From NCBI RefSeq assembly GCF_900114735.1, contig NZ_FOUA01000005.1, forward strand, positions 124,001 through 188,000: a stretch of 64,000 bases of DNA. The letters run 5' to 3'. Numbering within the stretch: the first letter of the stretch is position 1; each line of letters opens with the position of its first letter. Positions 49,241-57,695 of the stretch are shown piece by piece. A program made the position numbers and the translations under genes. The stretch comes from Halopseudomonas bauzanensis (GTDB lineage: Bacteria > Pseudomonadota > Gammaproteobacteria > Pseudomonadales > Pseudomonadaceae). Below the pieces are notes generated by a model. That model was not told where the DNA came from, made no database searches, and was given only the letters and a program-made list of their open reading frames with translations.

Positions 49241-49578
49241 GCAATGATGAACAGCGTATCCGCGAGTTGGCCTACCAGATCTGGGAAAGCGAGGGCAAAC
49301 CCGAAGGCCAGACTGACCGTCACTGGGAAATGGCCTGCAAGCTGTTGCGGAGCGAACAGCAGGGTGATCTACAGCCCAAACCAGCCAAGACCCGCAAGCC
49401 ACGGAGCAAGGCGGCAGCGCAGTTGCCGCCTGAGGATGAAACCCAACTGGAAAAACCCGCCCTGCTGGGCAAGCCTGCCAGCGCTAAAAAACCCGCCCGT
49501 ACGCCCCGCCAGCCCGCAGCCAGCACCGGCAAAAGCAGCAAGACCGGCAAGACTTCACCGGGCCGAAGCAAAGAGTAG
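49237..49578 (+). CDS. DUF2934 small protein
   Basis: 113 residues, translationally coupled to treY (ATGA overlap). The N-terminal 37 residues are the DUF2934 motif RIRELAYQIWESEGKPEG with TDRHWEMACKLL; the rest is a Lys/Pro/Ala-rich, probably disordered tail reminiscent of histone H1-like tails (KKPARTPRQPAASTGKSSK). The same protein accompanies trehalose/glycogen genes in many proteobacteria, which implies a role in storage-glucan or stress physiology, but its biochemical function is unknown. Confidence 0.88.
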   Translation: MSNDEQRIRELAYQIWESEGKPEGQTDRHWEMACKLLRSEQQGDLQPKPAKTRKPRSKAAAQLPPEDETQLEKPALLGKPASAKKPARTPRQPAASTGKSSKTGKTSPGRSKE

Positions 49579-49584
49579 ATCATC

Positions 49585-51750
49585 ATGACCGCGAAAAAAA
49601 CGGGGCCGCAATCGCCACCCCAGATCCAGCAGAAATCCCGCGTCGCCGAGGGCCAGCCCTTTCCCCTGGGCGCCACCTGGGACGGCCTGGGTGTAAATTT
49701 CGCCCTGTTCTCGGCCCATGCCACCAAGGTCGAGCTGTGCCTCTTCGACAATGAAGGCAAGCGGGAGCTGGAGCGCATCGAGCTTCCGGAGTACACCAAT
49801 GAGATCTGGCACGGCTATCTGCCCGATGCCCATCCCGGCATGGTCTATGGCTATCGGGTATACGGTCCCTACGAGCCGGATGCCGGGCATCGCTTCAATC
49901 CCAATAAACTGCTGATCGACCCCTATGCCAAACAGCTGGTGGGAGAACTCAAGTGGTCGGATCGGTTGTTCGGCTACACCCTCGGCTCCGCGGATGCGGA
50001 TCTCAGCTTCGATGATCGCGACAGCGCCGCCCATATTCCCAAAGCCAGGGTGATCGACCCGGCCTTCACCTGGGGCCGGCATACCCATCGATATACGCCC
50101 TGGAACCAGACCATTATTTATGAAGCCCATGTACGGGGTATCAGCATGACCCATCCGGCGGTGCCTGAATCGGTCCGCGGCACGTTCGCCGGATTGATGC
50201 ATCCGGAGCTGCTCAGGCATATCCGCTCGTTGGGAGTCACCAGTGTCGAACTGCTGCCGGTGCACGCTTTCGTCAATGACCAGCACCTGCTGGACAAGCA
50301 GTTGAGCAACTACTGGGGCTATAACAGTATCGCCTTCTTCGCCCCGCACCCGGCCTATCTGGCTACGGGCCATATCAACGAGTTCAAGGAAATGGTCGCC
50401 CACCTGCACGATGCCGGACTGGAGGTGATCATGGACGTGGTGTACAACCACACCGCCGAAGGCAATGAGCTGGGGCCGACGCTGTCCATGCGCGGCATCG
50501 ACAATGCCACCTACTATCGGCTGATGCCGGACGAGAAACGCTACTACATCAATGATTCGGGTACCGGCAACACCCTGGATCTGGGCCACCCCTGCGTACT
50601 GCAGATGGTCACCGACTCCCTGCGGTACTGGGCCGAGGAAATGCAGGTGGATGGCTTCCGTTTCGACTTGGCGACCATTCTGGCGCGCCATGCCCATGGC
50701 TTCGACGAGCGTCACGGCTTCCTGGTGGCCTGCCGCCAGGACCCGGTACTGAGCCAGTGCAAACTGATCGCCGAACCCTGGGATTGCGGCCCGGGCGGTT
50801 ATCAGGTGGGCGGGTTTCCGCCGGGCTGGGTGGAATGGAACGACCGTTTCCGCGATACCGCCCGGGCATTCTGGATGGGTGAGGAAGGCCAGATCGCCGA
50901 GTTGGCCAGCCGGCTCACCGCCTCCGGAGATTATTACAACCAACGTGGCCGACGCCCCTATGCGTCGGTCAATTTCATCACCGCCCACGACGGCTTCACC
51001 CTGCGCGACGTGGTCAGTTACGAGCAAAAACACAACGAAGCCAACGGCGAAGACAACCAGGACGGCAGCGACCACAACATTTCGCGTAATCACGGCTGCG
51101 AAGGTCCCACCGACGATGCCGAGATCAATGCACTGCGCATGCGCCAGATGCGCAATCTGCTCAGCACCCTGCTGCTGTCCCAGGGCACGCCGATGTTGCT
51201 GGCCGGCGACGAGTTCAGCCGAACCCAGCAGGGCAACAACAACGTCTACTGCCAGGACAATGAGCTGGGTTGGATCGACTGGAATATCGATGAGAATGGC
51301 GTCCAATTACTCGAATTCACCCGCCGCCTGATCGCCCTGCGCCGCGCCTATCCCACCCTGCGCCGCGGGCGCTTTCTGGTTGGCGAATACAACGAGGAAC
51401 TCGGCGTCAAGGATGTCACCTGGCTCTGCCCCAGCGGTGATGAAATGACCGATGAGCAATGGCAGGACCCGCATGCGCGCGCCCTTGGCATGCTACTCGA
51501 CGGGCGAGCGCAGCCCACCGGCATCCGCCGCAGCGGTGATGATGCCACCCTGCTGTTGCTGTTCAACGCGCACCATGACGTGGTCAATTTCTGCCTGCCC
51601 GAGGTGGCCGAGGGCAATTGCTGGCGCTGCCTGATCGACACCCACCGCCCGACGCTGCGCAAACGCGAGGTTCATGAGTTCAAAAGCGAGTTCTTGATGA
51701 CCGGCCATTCGTTGCTGCTGTTCGTTCTGGAACGGGAGGACAGCGCCTGA
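49585..51750 (+). CDS. glgX: glycogen debranching enzyme GlgX
   Basis: GH13 isoamylase-type enzyme that removes alpha-1,6 branches. 721 residues: N-terminal CBM48 (GATWDGLGVNFALFSAHATK), MDVVYNHTAEGNELGP, DGFRFDLATILAR (nucleophile), LIAEPWDCGPGGY (Glu) and NFITAHDGFTLRDVVSY (Asp). It starts six bases after the DUF2934 gene. A branching enzyme gene (glgB), which would make its substrate, is not in the window. Confidence 0.96.
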   Translation: MTAKKTGPQSPPQIQQKSRVAEGQPFPLGATWDGLGVNFALFSAHATKVELCLFDNEGKRELERIELPEYTNEIWHGYLPDAHPGMVYGYRVYGPYEPDAGHRFNPNKLLIDPYAKQLVGELKWSDRLFGYTLGSADADLSFDDRDSAAHIPKARVIDPAFTWGRHTHRYTPWNQTIIYEAHVRGISMTHPAVPESVRGTFAGLMHPELLRHIRSLGVTSVELLPVHAFVNDQHLLDKQLSNYWGYNSIAFFAPHPAYLATGHINEFKEMVAHLHDAGLEVIMDVVYNHTAEGNELGPTLSMRGIDNATYYRLMPDEKRYYINDSGTGNTLDLGHPCVLQMVTDSLRYWAEEMQVDGFRFDLATILARHAHGFDERHGFLVACRQDPVLSQCKLIAEPWDCGPGGYQVGGFPPGWVEWNDRFRDTARAFWMGEEGQIAELASRLTASGDYYNQRGRRPYASVNFITAHDGFTLRDVVSYEQKHNEANGEDNQDGSDHNISRNHGCEGPTDDAEINALRMRQMRNLLSTLLLSQGTPMLLAGDEFSRTQQGNNNVYCQDNELGWIDWNIDENGVQLLEFTRRLIALRRAYPTLRRGRFLVGEYNEELGVKDVTWLCPSGDEMTDEQWQDPHARALGMLLDGRAQPTGIRRSGDDATLLLLFNAHHDVVNFCLPEVAEGNCWRCLIDTHRPTLRKREVHEFKSEFLMTGHSLLLFVLEREDSA

Positions 51751-51847
51751 TCTGTTTTGCCGCTTCGCAGAAAGGCTGAACCAAGCCTGGGCCCGCCAGT
51801 CGGAAACTGTAGGCACTACAAAACGCAGCGACACGGGAGGACTGAGG

Positions 51848-53134
51848 ATGAAAGCCGTCGTTTTTCATGATGTCGGTGACATACGCCTGGAAGAAGTGGC
51901 TGATCCGGTGCTGCATGAGCCAACCGATGCCATCATCCGCCTGACCGCCTCGGCCATCTGCGGTACCGATCTGCATTTTGTCCGCGGCAGCATCAGCGGC
52001 ATGCGCAAGGGCACCATCCTCGGCCATGAAGGTGTGGGGGTGGTCGAAACCCTGGGCACCGATGTGCGCAATCTGCAGGTGGGCGATCGGGTGATCGTCG
52101 CCTCGACCATCGCCTGCGGCAACTGCTCCTACTGCCGCGCCGGTTACTACGCCCAGTGCGATACCGCCAATCCAAAGGGCCCCCAGGCCGGCACCGCCTT
52201 CTTTGGCGGGCCGGAATCCAGCGGCAGTTTCGATGGTCTGCAGGCTGAGAAAGCGCGTATTCCCCATGCCAATATCGGCCTGATCAAGATTCCCGAAGCC
52301 ATTACCGATGACCAGGCAATTCTGCTGTCCGACGTCTTCCCTACCGGCTACTTCGGCGCCGAGATGGCAGAAATTACGCCCGGTGATACCGTCGCGGTAT
52401 TCGGTTGCGGGCCGGTCGGCCAGTTTGCCATCGCCAGCGCCCTGCTGTTGGGCGCAGCGCGGGTGTTCGCCATTGATCATTTGCCGGACCGGCTCGATAT
52501 GGCCCGTTGCCAGGGTGCCGAGGTCATCAACTTCGATATCGAAGACCCCGTCGCCACTCTGCAACGTCTGACCGGCGGTATCGGCGTGGACCGCGCCATC
52601 GATGCCGTAGGGGTGGACGCCGAACATTCCTGCCAGGATCATGATCTGCTGCAACGGGGGCGGTTCCGTCAGGAGATGGCCGAAAATGCCCCGCACACCA
52701 ACCCCGACGGCGACAACTGGCATCCCGGCGATGCGCCGAGCCAGGCGCTGCAGTGGGCCGTGGCCGGTCTCGCCAAGGCTGGCACCCTGTCGGTGATCGG
52801 CCTCTATGCACCGCAATCACGCACCTTTCCCATCGGTCTGGCCGCCAGCCGTAACCTGACGGTCAACATGGGCAATTGCCATCACCGGCGTTACATTCCT
52901 CTCCTGTTGGAGCTGGTGCTCAGCGGCCGGGTCGATCCCACGCAGATTCTCACCCGCGTCGAGCCCATGGAAGACAGCATCGAGGCCTTCAAGGCGTTCG
53001 ACCGGCGCGCCTGCGGCTGGGTCAAGGTCGCGCTGCAACCACAGGGCAGCCATGAAGAAGCGCAGCTGGACGAAGCGCTGGATGAGTCCTTCCCGGCCAG
53101 CGATCCACCTGCCATGGCTTCCCCGAAACCTTGA
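51848..53134 (+). CDS. zinc-dependent alcohol dehydrogenase with C-terminal tail
   Basis: MDR-family dehydrogenase of the FdhA/GutB-like type. 428 residues: AICGTDLHFVRG (catalytic Zn Cys), GHEGVGVVE, four structural-zinc cysteines in ACGNCSYCRAGYYAQC, VAVFGCGPVGQFAI (Rossmann), and long insertions typical of glutathione-independent formaldehyde dehydrogenase-like proteins. The last 25 residues, LDEALDESFPASDPPAMA, are an appended motif also found as short separate proteins. The substrate is unknown. It is a regular member of pseudomonad trehalose clusters; 97 bases separate it from glgX, so it may have its own promoter. Confidence 0.9.
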   Translation: MKAVVFHDVGDIRLEEVADPVLHEPTDAIIRLTASAICGTDLHFVRGSISGMRKGTILGHEGVGVVETLGTDVRNLQVGDRVIVASTIACGNCSYCRAGYYAQCDTANPKGPQAGTAFFGGPESSGSFDGLQAEKARIPHANIGLIKIPEAITDDQAILLSDVFPTGYFGAEMAEITPGDTVAVFGCGPVGQFAIASALLLGAARVFAIDHLPDRLDMARCQGAEVINFDIEDPVATLQRLTGGIGVDRAIDAVGVDAEHSCQDHDLLQRGRFRQEMAENAPHTNPDGDNWHPGDAPSQALQWAVAGLAKAGTLSVIGLYAPQSRTFPIGLAASRNLTVNMGNCHHRRYIPLLLELVLSGRVDPTQILTRVEPMEDSIEAFKAFDRRACGWVKVALQPQGSHEEAQLDEALDESFPASDPPAMASPKP

Positions 53135-53147
53135 ATGGCCTGTCCCC

Positions 53148-54065
53148 ATGAGCAGTGATATCCGTATTGGCATTTCCGGCTGGCGTTATGAACCCTGGCG
53201 CGGCGACTTCTACCCCGAAGGTCTGCTGCAGCGCCGGGAGCTGGAGTATGCCTCGCGCACGGTCAGCAGCATCGAGATCAACGGCTCCTTCTATGCCCTG
53301 CAAACCCCGGAGCGGTTCAGCAACTGGCGCGACAGCACACCGGATGATTTCGTGTTCAGCGTCAAGGCGCCCCGCTATATCACCCATGTCAAACGTCTGC
53401 GCGAGCTGGATGAGCCGCTGGCCAACTTCTTCGCCTCCGGGCCGCTGCAACTGGAGCGCAAGTTGGGCGCCTTTCTCTGGCAGTTCCCGCCCAGCTTTCG
53501 CTATGACCCACCCCTGTTCACTGAGTTGTTCGAACAGCTGCCGCGCACCTTCGGCGAGGCCGTCCAATGCGCCGCGCGCAGCCCCCGCTTTCCTGCGCCA
53601 GAGGGGCTAACTACAGGAGCCAAAACCCGCCTGCGCCATGCAGTGGAAATTCGCCACCGCAGCTTCATGCAGGAGGGCTTCATCGAGCTGCTACGCAAGC
53701 ATCGGATCGCCCTGGTGGTCGCGGATACCGCAGGCAAATGGCCGCTGGTGGAGGAGCTGACCGCCGATTTCATGTACCTGCGTTTGCATGGCGACAAGGA
53801 GCTGTATAGCAGCGGCTACGATGATTCGGCGCTGGACGACTGGGCGCGCCGCATCCGCGCCTGGGCCGGCGGCAAACAGCCGGAAGGTGCCCGCCGACTA
53901 TCCGAACAGGGGGATAGTTCAAGCGCCGAGCGCGACATCTATTGCTACTTCGATAACGACATCAAGGTCCGCGCCCCCTATGACGCGCGCCAGCTTCTGG
54001 AGAAGCTAGGGCGCGCCGAGGGACTGGAAATCAAGCCGGGCCAGCTGCCGGAGCGTTTTCTGTGA
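53148..54065 (+). CDS. DUF72 family protein
   Basis: TIM-barrel-like DUF72 (YecE) protein of unknown activity. 305 residues from ATG 53148: [20 protein letters not shown] at the start is the family signature; also [38 protein letters not shown] and [19 protein letters not shown]. It starts 13 bases after the dehydrogenase gene. Its stop overlaps the next start by four bases (GTGA), so it is coupled to the phosphodiesterase-fold gene. Confidence 0.92.
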   Translation: MSSDIRIGISGWRYEPWRGDFYPEGLLQRRELEYASRTVSSIEINGSFYALQTPERFSNWRDSTPDDFVFSVKAPRYITHVKRLRELDEPLANFFASGPLQLERKLGAFLWQFPPSFRYDPPLFTELFEQLPRTFGEAVQCAARSPRFPAPEGLTTGAKTRLRHAVEIRHRSFMQEGFIELLRKHRIALVVADTAGKWPLVEELTADFMYLRLHGDKELYSSGYDDSALDDWARRIRAWAGGKQPEGARRLSEQGDSSSAERDIYCYFDNDIKVRAPYDARQLLEKLGRAEGLEIKPGQLPERFL

Positions 54066-54850
54066 CCCCATTGAGCTCCACCCAGGAACATCTCACCAAC
54101 CGGGCGCCCACGGTCCATTCATTGAAGGTGCTGACCATCAATACGCACAAGGGTTTCAGCTGGCTGAACCGGCGCTTCATCCTGCCGGAGCTGCGCGACG
54201 CCGTGCGCACCCTGTCTGCGGATGTGGTGTTTCTTCAGGAAGTGTTGGGCAACAACGATCGCCATGGTCGCAACATCGATAACTGGCCGGATGCGCCTCA
54301 CTATGAATACCTGGCCGATACCATCTGGCCCCAGTTCGCCTACGGCCGCAATGCGGTATATCCCGAAGGGCACCATGGCAATGCGTTGCTGTCCAAATTT
54401 CCGATACTGCACTACGAGAATCTGGATGTATCTATCAGTGGCACCGAAGAGCGTGGCTTACTGCATGCCATCCTCGACGTGCCGGGCCAGGCGGACCTGC
54501 ATGCCATCTGTGTGCATCTGGGCCTGTGGGAACGCCACCGTCGGCGTCAGTTGCGCCTATTGTGCCGACTGCTCGACGAGTTGCCGCCGGACGATCCGGT
54601 AATCGTTGCCGGTGACTTCAATGATTGGCTCAAGCGCGCCGGAGACAGGCTGGACAGATGCGGTCTCAAAGAGGCCTTCGTCACCGCCAACGGGTCGCCG
54701 GCGAAGAGTTTTCCGGCGCAATGGCCAGTGCTGTGTCTGGACCGGATTTATGTCCGCAACCTGACAACCCATGGACCGGAAACGCTTTACCGGCGCCCCT
54801 GGTCACACCTGTCGGACCATGCGCCACTGTCTGTCGAGGTACGTTTCTGA
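54062..54850 (+). CDS. endonuclease/exonuclease/phosphatase family protein, YbhP-like
   Basis: 262 residues of the EEP fold: [23 protein letters not shown] (metal Glu), [28 protein letters not shown] (catalytic Asp/Asn) and [16 protein letters not shown] (His). There is no signal peptide. The start is GTG 54062 overlapping the DUF72 stop. It is next to clsB and a ybhN-like gene, the trio ybhP-clsB-ybhN of E. coli, so a role in phospholipid head-group metabolism rather than DNA repair is likely, as inference. Confidence 0.88.
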   Translation: MTPLSSTQEHLTNRAPTVHSLKVLTINTHKGFSWLNRRFILPELRDAVRTLSADVVFLQEVLGNNDRHGRNIDNWPDAPHYEYLADTIWPQFAYGRNAVYPEGHHGNALLSKFPILHYENLDVSISGTEERGLLHAILDVPGQADLHAICVHLGLWERHRRRQLRLLCRLLDELPPDDPVIVAGDFNDWLKRAGDRLDRCGLKEAFVTANGSPAKSFPAQWPVLCLDRIYVRNLTTHGPETLYRRPWSHLSDHAPLSVEVRF

Positions 54851-56082
54851 TGAGACCCGTCTGGCGTGAAGGCAATGATGCAGACCTGCTGATCAACGGC
54901 GAGGAGTTCTTTCCTCGCGTGTTCGAACGTATCCGCAACGCCCGCAAGGAGGTGTTGCTGGAGACCTTCATCATTCTGGAAGACAAGGTTGGCAAGGAGC
55001 TGCAGCGAGCATTGATCAGCGCCGCGAGCAATGGCGCCCATGTGGAAGTCATCGTCGATGGCTACGGCACCGTGGACCTGAGTAACGAGTACATCGGCGA
55101 GATGATCGAAGCCGGCATCCGGGTGCATGTATTTGATCCCCAGCCCAAGCTGATGGGCATGCGCACCAACCTCTTCCGCCGCCTGCATCGCAAAATCGTG
55201 GTAGTAGACAGCGAGGTGGCCTATGTCGGCGGCATCAATTTCACTGCCGTGCATCTGGGGGATTATGGTCCAGGTGCCAAACAGGACTACGCCGTGGAAG
55301 TACGCGGGCCGGTGGTCAGCGATATCCGCCATGCCAGCCTCAATCTGTTCCGTCATGCCCGCCGTGAACTACCGTTGCCGCTGAACCCGGAAGACCGCGC
55401 GCGCGCGCGCCACGCCGGCGCCGCCTGGATCATGCTGGCGATCCGCGACAACAATCGCCACACCTCCGACATCGAAGATCAATATCTACGTGCCATACGC
55501 TCGGCCAACCACCGCCTGGTGATCGCCAACGCCTATTTCTTTCCCGGTTATCGCATGCTGCGCGAATTGCGCAACGCTGCCCGCCGTGGCGTGCACGTCA
55601 CGCTCATTCTGCAGGGTGAACCGGACATGCCCTGGGTACGTCATTGTTCGACCTTTCTCTACAGCTACCTCTTGCGCAGCGGCGTGGTCATCCACGAATA
55701 TTGCAAACGCCCATTGCACGGCAAGGTGGCGCTGATGGACCGGGAATGGGTGACGGTGGGCTCCAGCAATCTGGACCCCCTGAGCCTGTCGCTGAACCTG
55801 GAGGGCAACCTGTTCATCCGCGATCCGCAGCTCAACCAGCGGCTGTACAACCACCTGCAATCTCTGGCCAATAAGCACTGCGATGAGATCACCGCGGCCA
55901 AGGCTACTCGTGGCTTCTGGTGGCGAGCGCCGATGACCTTTCTGTTCTTCCACTTTCTGCGGCATTTTCCGGCCATTGCCGGCAGCCTGCCCGCCCACAC
56001 CCCGCGCCTGGAGCCGCTCCTGCCTCAGGACGACCCCGCGGAGGAAGAGCTCGCCACTCTCGAACAGGAGAAGTTGCTTTGA
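54850..56082 (+). CDS. clsB: cardiolipin synthase ClsB
   Basis: Phospholipase D-type enzyme that makes cardiolipin from phosphatidylglycerol (and possibly phosphatidylethanolamine). 410 residues with two HKD-type motifs: RLHRKIVVVDSEVAYVGGIN (about 110-130) and PLHGKVALMDREWVTVGSSN (about 285-305). The ATG overlaps the previous stop by one base (TGATG). A longer open frame to 54625 lies inside the upstream gene and is rejected. The end carries the hydrophobic MTFLFFHFLRHFPAIAGSLP. Confidence 0.94.
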   Translation: MRPVWREGNDADLLINGEEFFPRVFERIRNARKEVLLETFIILEDKVGKELQRALISAASNGAHVEVIVDGYGTVDLSNEYIGEMIEAGIRVHVFDPQPKLMGMRTNLFRRLHRKIVVVDSEVAYVGGINFTAVHLGDYGPGAKQDYAVEVRGPVVSDIRHASLNLFRHARRELPLPLNPEDRARARHAGAAWIMLAIRDNNRHTSDIEDQYLRAIRSANHRLVIANAYFFPGYRMLRELRNAARRGVHVTLILQGEPDMPWVRHCSTFLYSYLLRSGVVIHEYCKRPLHGKVALMDREWVTVGSSNLDPLSLSLNLEGNLFIRDPQLNQRLYNHLQSLANKHCDEITAAKATRGFWWRAPMTFLFFHFLRHFPAIAGSLPAHTPRLEPLLPQDDPAEEELATLEQEKLL

Positions 56083-57050
56083 GCGACGAACACGAATCCG
56101 CACCTGGCAATCCCTGGTTGCGCTGGGGCAAGCGTGTGCTGACCCTGTTCTTCTTCATCGCCATCCCGGTATTGCTGTATATGCAATTGCGCAATACCGA
56201 CTGGCAGGCCGTGGGCGGGGCACTACGCGATTATCCGCTATGGGTAGTGGCGGCTGCCGTCGGCGTCGCGCTGCTGAGCTATCTGACCTACTGTAGCTTT
56301 GATCTCTTGGGCCGGTACTATACCGGGCACCGCTTGCCGATTCGCCAGGTGATCCCCCTGGTTTTCGTCTGCTATGCGTTCAATCTCAACCTCAACGCCC
56401 TGGTGGGCGGCGTGGCGCTGCGCTTTCGGCTGTATTCACGACTGGGGCTGGATATACCGACCATCGCCCGGGTCTTCAGCCTGAGCATCATCACCAACTG
56501 GCTGGGCTATCTGTGGTTGGCCGGCTGCGTCTTCGCAATGGGCTGGGTAAAGCTGCCGGCGGGTTGGGCGGTGGGGAATGGTGGTTTGCGGGTGATCGGG
56601 GTGGCAATGATCATAGCCGCCGTCATCTATGTGCTGGCCTGCGCCTTCTCGCGCAAGCGCAGTTGGCAGATACGCGACCAGACCATCGAACTGCCGTCCT
56701 GGCAATTGGCGCTAGTCCAGGCCGCGGTGGGCGCACTCAACTGGTCGCTGATGGCGCTGATCATCTGGTTGCTGCTACCCCCCGAGGCATTCTATCCCGG
56801 GGTTCTGGGGGTGCTGCTGATCAGCAGCATCGCCGGGGTCATCACCCACATTCCCGCCGGTCTGGGTGTGCTGGAAATGATCTTTCTCACCCTGCTACAA
56901 GATGAACTGCCGAGAAGCAGCCTGCTGGCAGCGTTGATTGGCTATCGGGCAGTTTATTTTCTGCTGCCACTGAGCGTGGCAGTCGCCATCTATCTGGTAT
57001 TGGAAAAACGCGCCAAGGCCATGCGCAGCGCCAATCGACAGGCCGCTTGA
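56079..57050 (+). CDS. YbhN-like lysylphosphatidylglycerol synthase TM domain protein
   Basis: Inner-membrane protein of the AglD/MprF flippase-like superfamily. 323 residues with about eight hydrophobic helices (LTLFFFIAIPVLLYMQL, VVAAAVGVALLSYLTYC, LVFVCYAFNLNLNALVGGVALRF...), the family motif NALVGGVALRFRLYSRLG and the C-terminal ISSIAGVITHIPAGLGVLE. The start is TTG 56079, eight bases after AGGAG and overlapping the clsB stop (TTGA); the ORF open back to 55920 has no such signal. It is the last gene of the operon. Confidence 0.9.
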   Translation: MSDEHESAPGNPWLRWGKRVLTLFFFIAIPVLLYMQLRNTDWQAVGGALRDYPLWVVAAAVGVALLSYLTYCSFDLLGRYYTGHRLPIRQVIPLVFVCYAFNLNLNALVGGVALRFRLYSRLGLDIPTIARVFSLSIITNWLGYLWLAGCVFAMGWVKLPAGWAVGNGGLRVIGVAMIIAAVIYVLACAFSRKRSWQIRDQTIELPSWQLALVQAAVGALNWSLMALIIWLLLPPEAFYPGVLGVLLISSIAGVITHIPAGLGVLEMIFLTLLQDELPRSSLLAALIGYRAVYFLLPLSVAVAIYLVLEKRAKAMRSANRQAA

Positions 57051-57065
57051 ACGCTGCGCTCGGGT

Positions 57066-57695
57066 TCAGTCCAACCCGTCATCCAACTGCGGGACCGGCG
57101 TGAGCGCGCCACGCCGCCACCGGCGCATGGCACCAACCGCGTTGCCCAGTAGCATGGCAATGGCGAAGAGCGCGACGAAGGGGTCGATCAGATAGTCCCA
57201 GTAGTTTTCCGAGGCCTTGATATCGAGGGTGAAAGCCAGCGTTGCCAACGTCAGCATGAAGACACCCAACCAATTGCCCAGCAGCAGAAGTGCCAGCGTC
57301 AATGCGCCAATCAGCACGATCAGCGACCGGGGCGAGTAACCCCAGCTGTAGGTGTCCAGCATGCCCACACCCATGGAAGCGGGATAGAGCACCACCCCCA
57401 GCACTGCAAACACCGACCACAACTGCCAGGTAGCCGAGGCCGAGCGGCCACGCGTCCAGCCCAGGCGCAACGCCGCACCGGCCAGCAGCCAGAGCATGGC
57501 GGTGATCGACAACTCGTCGGTCAGCCCACGCAGATAGCCTGCCAGGGACAACCCGCCGGGCAACGGCACCATGCCCACCAGCAGCACGCCGATCAGCAGT
57601 AGAGCGCGATAGCGCTGGGGCAGCCGACCACTGGGCAGCAGCAGGAATACCAACAAGGCGAAACTCAGGCAGGATTGCACACTAATCGGAATCAT
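57066..57695 (-). CDS. polytopic membrane protein, unknown function
   Basis: 209 residues starting MIPISVQSCLSFALLVFLLL, with about six hydrophobic helices and a charged C-terminus (RRWRRGALTPVPQLDDGLD). The ATG at 57695 overlaps the stop of the sialidase-like gene by four bases (ATGA), with GGAGG seven bases upstream inside that gene, so the two proteins are made together in fixed ratio. I do not recognise the family. It converges on the ybhN-like gene. Confidence 0.8.
   Translation of the reverse strand: MIPISVQSCLSFALLVFLLLPSGRLPQRYRALLLIGVLLVGMVPLPGGLSLAGYLRGLTDELSITAMLWLLAGAALRLGWTRGRSASATWQLWSVFAVLGVVLYPASMGVGMLDTYSWGYSPRSLIVLIGALTLALLLLGNWLGVFMLTLATLAFTLDIKASENYWDYLIDPFVALFAIAMLLGNAVGAMRRWRRGALTPVPQLDDGLD

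Noticed and set aside
49555-51306. 583-codon open frame opposite glgX
   Set aside because: Antisense shadow; composition and lack of start signals argue against it.
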